From Bacteroidales bacterium (GTDB taxonomy: Bacteria > Bacteroidota > Bacteroidia > Bacteroidales > Bacteroidaceae), in contig JAQXZK010000030.1 in NCBI GenBank assembly GCA_029227175.1, positions 1-56,928 of the forward strand: a DNA stretch of 56,928 nucleotides, given 5' to 3'. Positions 53,769 to 56,928 of the stretch are shown here, one piece after another. Position numbers and translations under genes: made by a program. Each line of letters begins with the position of its first letter. The first letter of the stretch is position 1. Under the pieces are notes generated by a model. That model was not told the origin of the DNA, did no database searches, and saw nothing but the letters and a program-made list of their open reading frames with translations.

Positions 53769-55373
53769 ATGGCAAATTTAGATTTGACAAAGTATGGCAT
53801 TACAGGTTCTACTGTGATTGCCCACAACCCTTCTTACGAAGTACTCTTCGCAGAAGAAACAAAAGCTGGTCTTGAAGGATATGAAGTTGGTCAGAACACC
53901 GAACTTAACGCTGTAAACGTTATGACAGGTATTTACACCGGTCGTTCTCCTAAGGATAAATACATCGTTATGGATGCAAACTCTAAAGACACTGTATGGT
54001 GGACTTCAGAGGAATACAAGAATGACAATCACCCAATGTCTGAAGACGTATGGGCAAAAGTAAAGGAACTCGCTGTAAAAGAACTCTGCAACAAGAACCT
54101 TTACGTGGTTGACGCATTCTGTGGTGCAAACAAAGATACACGTATGGCTGTCCGCTTCATTGTTGAAGTAGCATGGCAGGCACACTTCGTAACAAACATG
54201 TTCATCCAGCCAACAGCTGAGGAACTCGCTAACTTCGAGCCTAATTTCGTTATCTACAATGCTTCTAAGGCAAAAGTAGAAAACTACAAGGAACTTGGTC
54301 TCAACTCTGAGACTTGTGTTGCTTTCAACGTAACAAGCCGCGAGCAGGTTATCATCAACACATGGTACGGCGGCGAGATGAAGAAGGGTATGTTCTCCAT
54401 GATGAACTACTACCTTCCATTAAAGGGCATCGCTTCCATGCACTGCTCCGCAAACACCGACTTAAACGGTGAGAACACCGCTATCTTCTTCGGTCTGTCT
54501 GGTACAGGTAAGACTACTCTGTCTACTGATCCTAAGCGTCTGCTGATCGGTGATGATGAGCACGGCTGGGATGACAACGGCGTATTCAACTTCGAGGGAG
54601 GCTGCTACGCAAAAGTTATCAACCTGGACAAAGAGTCTGAGCCAGATATCTACAATGCAATCAAGCGCAACGCTCTGTTAGAGAACGTTACTCTGGATGC
54701 TGAGGGCAAGATCGATTTCGCTGATAAGAGCGTTACTGAGAACACCCGTGTTTCTTATCCGATCAACCATATCCAGAACATTGTACGTCCAGTTTCTTCT
54801 GCACCAGCAGCTAAGAACGTAATCTTCTTATCCGCAGATGCATTCGGCGTACTTCCTCCAGTATCCGTACTGACACCAGAGCAGACTCAGTACTACTTCC
54901 TGTCTGGTTTCACAGCAAAACTGGCTGGTACAGAGCGTGGTATCACAGAGCCAACTCCTACCTTCTCCGCTTGCTTCGGACAGGCATTCCTGGAGCTGCA
55001 TCCAACCAAATATGCAGAAGAGTTAGTTAAGAAGATGGAGAAGAGCGGTGCGAAAGCATACCTGGTTAATACAGGATGGAACGGCACTGGCAAACGTATC
55101 TCCATTAAAGATACCCGTGGTATCATCGATGCGATCTTAAGCGGTGCTATCTTAACTGCACCTACCAAGAAGATCCCATTCTTCAACTTCGAAGTTCCTA
55201 CCGAGCTTCCAGGTGTTGATCCTGCTATCCTGGATCCAAGAGATACCTACGCAGATGCAGCTGAGTGGGAGACCAAAGCAAAAGATCTGTCTGCAAGATT
55301 CATCAAGAACTTCGCTAAATACGAAGGCAACGCAGCAGGTAAAGCACTGGTATCCGCTGGCCCACAGTTATAA
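53769..55373 (+). CDS. pckA: Phosphoenolpyruvate carboxykinase (ATP), probably a hybrid of two genomes
   Basis: Interconverts oxaloacetate and phosphoenolpyruvate using ATP, a key step of fermentation to succinate and of gluconeogenesis. The 534 residues are full length. [30 protein letters not shown]-loop GLSGTGKTT (242-250), [18 protein letters not shown] with metal-binding Asp residues, and [10 protein letters not shown] are all intact. The coding style changes inside the gene: of 14 Leu codons up to residue 238 none is CTG (CTC 5, CTT 5, TTA 3, TTG 1), while of 24 from residue 243 on 16 are CTG and none CTC; Glu also shifts from GAA to GAG. The break, near 54430-54495, lies in a highly conserved segment, and the downstream DNA is Firmicutes-like. 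Confidence 0.95.
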   Translation: MANLDLTKYGITGSTVIAHNPSYEVLFAEETKAGLEGYEVGQNTELNAVNVMTGIYTGRSPKDKYIVMDANSKDTVWWTSEEYKNDNHPMSEDVWAKVKELAVKELCNKNLYVVDAFCGANKDTRMAVRFIVEVAWQAHFVTNMFIQPTAEELANFEPNFVIYNASKAKVENYKELGLNSETCVAFNVTSREQVIINTWYGGEMKKGMFSMMNYYLPLKGIASMHCSANTDLNGENTAIFFGLSGTGKTTLSTDPKRLLIGDDEHGWDDNGVFNFEGGCYAKVINLDKESEPDIYNAIKRNALLENVTLDAEGKIDFADKSVTENTRVSYPINHIQNIVRPVSSAPAAKNVIFLSADAFGVLPPVSVLTPEQTQYYFLSGFTAKLAGTERGITEPTPTFSACFGQAFLELHPTKYAEELVKKMEKSGAKAYLVNTGWNGTGKRISIKDTRGIIDAILSGAILTAPTKKIPFFNFEVPTELPGVDPAILDPRDTYADAAEWETKAKDLSARFIKNFAKYEGNAAGKALVSAGPQL

Positions 55374-55395
55374 TTACAAACTCAATAAGCGTGAT

Positions 55396-55432
55396 AAGAG
55401 GAGCGGTTGTTTCGACAGCCGCTCCTCTTTTT
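55396..55432 (+). terminator. Intrinsic terminator after pckA, UUCG tetraloop
   Basis: AAGAGGAGCGGTTGT (55396-55410) pairs with 55415-55429 (one G-T wobble) around the tetraloop TTCG, then T residues to 55432. The remaining bases to 55602 hold only the leader of the next gene. Confidence 0.93.
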
Positions 55433-55602
55433 GTTGCTGCGAAGACAAGATGTAAAAATCCCCCCAAATGCATCCAGATTTATGCTATGATAGACGTATA
55501 CACATGATGTTGAGCTCAAAACTTCTCCTGCAAGCAAGCTTGCGTCGAACTTCTGATCTTTTGACCCTGGTATCATACACATTGTAAAAAGGGGGATTCA
55601 TT

Positions 55603-56058
55603 TTGAGAATCGCAGTTATTGATGATCTGGAAAGGGATGCCAGACAGTTGGCAGATCAGATCTCGACTTACATGAGCACACATCGGATTCCTGCTGATAC
55701 TCCGGAGATTTTTCCTGGTGGAGAAGAATTTCTTGCCGGATTTATACCTGGCGTTTATGATATTATTTTTCTTGATATTTATATGAATGGCATCAATGGC
55801 ATGGAAACAGCCAAGAAGATCCGTCTTTGGGATACTTCCTGCCATATTATTTTCGTGACAACTTCATCTGATTTTGCTGTAGACAGCTATGAAGTGAAGG
55901 CGACGTATTACCTGATCAAACCAACCACAGAAGAACAGGTTTCGAAGGCTTTGGACCGCTGTAATCTGCAGATGATGATGAACGAGGCGTCCATTCTGGT
56001 TCCTGCTAAGAATATGGAGATCCGGTTATTGCTTCATCAGATTTCATATACCGAATAG
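55603..56058 (+). CDS. Response regulator of the LytTR (AgrA/LytR) type, truncated
   Basis: A 151-residue regulator starting at TTG (55603), 8 bases after a strong Shine-Dalgarno AGGGGGA. The receiver domain is complete: IAVIDDLERD (acidic pocket), phospho-acceptor Asp in IIFLDIYMNGINGMETAKKI, Thr in IIFVTTSSDFA, Lys in YYLIKPTTEEQ. Only about 20 residues of the DNA-binding LytTR domain follow (ILVPAKNMEIRLLLHQISYT) before a TAG; intact members are about 240 residues. The output domain is therefore missing. The Firmicutes-like ribosome-binding site, TTG start and family distribution suggest a donor such as Lachnospiraceae. Confidence 0.8.
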   Translation: MRIAVIDDLERDARQLADQISTYMSTHRIPADTPEIFPGGEEFLAGFIPGVYDIIFLDIYMNGINGMETAKKIRLWDTSCHIIFVTTSSDFAVDSYEVKATYYLIKPTTEEQVSKALDRCNLQMMMNEASILVPAKNMEIRLLLHQISYTE

Positions 56059-56103
56059 AGTGTATGAGAAAATCTCTGTAAATAAGATTCTTCTATGATA
56101 ATT

Positions 56104-56140
56104 AAGGGCAATAAGCTTACGGATTAGGCTTACCGCCCTT
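56104..56140 (+). terminator. Imperfect hairpin after the truncated regulator
   Basis: AAGGGCAATAAGC (56104-56116) pairs with GCTTACCGCCCTT (56128-56140) with two mismatches. It may be a terminator or part of an insertion-sequence end. Confidence 0.4.
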
Positions 56141-56176
56141 ACTTTATATATCACAGTTGCTTACAGGCATGTCAAG

Positions 56177-56203
56177 GGCAGGCGGTTTCCCGCCTGTCTT
56201 TTT
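56177..56203 (+). terminator. Intrinsic terminator facing the transposase gene
   Basis: GGCAGGCGG (56177-56185) pairs with CCGCCTGTC (56190-56198) with one G-T wobble and a four-base loop, followed by five T. It lies 14 bases from the transposase stop and would block transcription entering the element from the left. Confidence 0.8.
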
Positions 56204-56217
56204 AAGCTGTCTTTTGA

Positions 56218-56928
56218 TTATTCAGGTAAGCGTCCTTCGTACATAATACTCAGTTCTCCATAGACCTGGCCCCAATCCCGGATTGTGGTAGTCCACTTTT
56301 TCGTAGCCTCAAAAGTGGCCAAATACAGGGCTTTTAACAGGGCGGTATCGCTTGGAAATACGCTCCTTTGGCGATTCAGCTTCCGGTAGGTGGAATTCAG
56401 TGATTCTATCGCATTTGTCGTGTAAATGACCTTTCTGACAGTGGTTGAGAACTTAAAAATAGGTGAAACAGCATCCCAGTTGTCCTTCCAACGCTTCATG
56501 GAATTCGGGTATTTGGGAGTCCATTTTTCAGTTACACGGTCTAAGGCAGCCAGAGCTTTCTGCTCGTCAGCAGCCTGATAGATGGTTTTTAAGTCTGTAG
56601 CAAAGGCTTTTCTATCCTTATCCGGAACGTATTTCAGAGTATTTCTTACCTGATGAACAATACATCTCTGGTATTCTGTTTTTGGAAACGCTGTTGCAAT
56701 CGCTTCCTTAATGCCTGTAAGGCCGTCGGCGCAGATGATCAGGATATCCTTAACTCCTCGATTTTTCAGTTCATTTAAGACTGAAAGCCAGTATTTCGCA
56801 CTTTCATTGTCACCGATTGTAATGGTCAGGACTTCCTTTTTGCCCTCTGTATTAATACCCAGAATGACATAAGCTGCAAGTTTACGAATGACTCCATTAT
56901 CCCGCACAGAATAATGGATTGCATCGAT
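56218..56928 (-). CDS. IS256-family transposase, 5' part outside the window
   Basis: Mutator/IS256-type DDE transposase for cut-and-paste or circle-forming mobility. The stop is at 56218 and the frame stays open to the right edge (236 residues visible of about 400). The visible part starts IDAIHYSVRDNGVIRK and includes the second catalytic Asp (LIICADGLTGIKEAI), the CIVHQVRNTLKYVP block, and the catalytic Glu region in VIYTTNAIESLNSTYRKLNR. The C terminus is intact. The first Asp and both inverted repeats cannot be seen, except that the right-hand repeat should lie in 56059-56217. Its codon use and relatives point to Firmicutes. Confidence 0.9.
   Translation of the reverse strand: MDAIHYSVRDNGVIRKLAAYVILGINTEGKKEVLTITIGDNESAKYWLSVLNELKNRGVKDILIICADGLTGIKEAIATAFPKTEYQRCIVHQVRNTLKYVPDKDRKAFATDLKTIYQAADEQKALAALDRVTEKWTPKYPNSMKRWKDNWDAVSPIFKFSTTVRKVIYTTNAIESLNSTYRKLNRQRSVFPSDTALLKALYLATFEATKKWTTTIRDWGQVYGELSIMYEGRLPE

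Noticed and set aside
53769..55373. pckA as an ordinary vertically inherited gene
   Set aside because: The protein is normal, but the codon switch at the P-loop and the foreign downstream DNA make a single origin unlikely.

Overview
Nearly the whole window (1 to about 54.4 kb) reads as the chromosome of a gut-type Bacteroidales bacterium, most likely Prevotellaceae or a close Bacteroides relative. The support is a SusC/SusD pair, a streptopain-like C10 protease, many lipoproteins, Bacteroidetes-specific genes (DUF3667, DUF4292, DUF4861, glycine-lipid acyltransferases, a suf locus without sufA or sufE), and promoters of the Bacteroidetes form TTTG-N19-21-TAnnTTTG with no strong Shine-Dalgarno sites. 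The assignment rests on family recognition; no database search was run.

Layout. 1-8.4 kb (minus strand): susC, susD and a third surface lipoprotein, then a separately promoted C10 cysteine protease cut by the window edge, where the bases look damaged. 8.4-9.6 kb: no gene, an AT-rich leader, a GC-rich block and a degenerate ten-copy 42-bp tandem repeat. 9.6-13.3 kb (plus): a START-like protein, an LptF/LptG-family permease and a class I aminotransferase. 13.4-17.3 kb (plus): secreted sialidase, GH29 fucosidase and glycerophosphodiester phosphodiesterase. 17.4-23.4 kb (minus): a six-gene unit with YbjQ protein, ABC ATPase, two MacB/FtsX-like permeases, an HlyD-like adaptor and a TolC-like channel. 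23.6-25.6 kb (minus): a four-TM protein, an ECF sigma factor and a DUF3667 protein. 25.7-27.4 kb (plus): rfbC and rfbD. 27.7-31.3 kb (minus): sulfatase, lgt, ychF. 31.4-34.3 kb (plus): kduI, kduD, DUF4861. 34.4-44.8 kb (plus): rimP-nusA-infB-cvpA-sufBCDS, possibly one 10-kb transcript. 44.9-53.5 kb (minus): myo-inositol-phosphate synthase, then envC-like/DUF4292/TPR/dut, glsB-glsA and upp. 53.7-55.4 kb (plus): pckA. 55.6-56.9 kb: a truncated LytTR-type regulator and an IS256-family transposase.

How the genes fit together. The accessory content points to foraging on host or dietary glycans and protein: sialic acid and fucose removal, desulfation by an exported Ser-type sulfatase, unsaturated-uronate catabolism by KduI/KduD, and a SusCD transporter next to a secreted protease. 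The rest is envelope biology (Lgt, LptFG-like, EnvC-like, inositol and glycine lipids, rhamnose precursors) plus core translation and Fe-S assembly.

Most notable. (1) pckA changes codon usage abruptly at its P-loop (no CTG in 14 leucine codons before, 16 of 24 after), and what follows is Firmicutes-like (strong Shine-Dalgarno, TTG start, LytTR regulator, IS256). The right 2.4 kb is probably from another organism, by chimeric assembly or, less likely, recombination. (2) The 42-bp array at 9089-9505 is unexplained. (3) A terminator-like hairpin lies immediately after the predicted start of the rimP-nusA-infB transcript.
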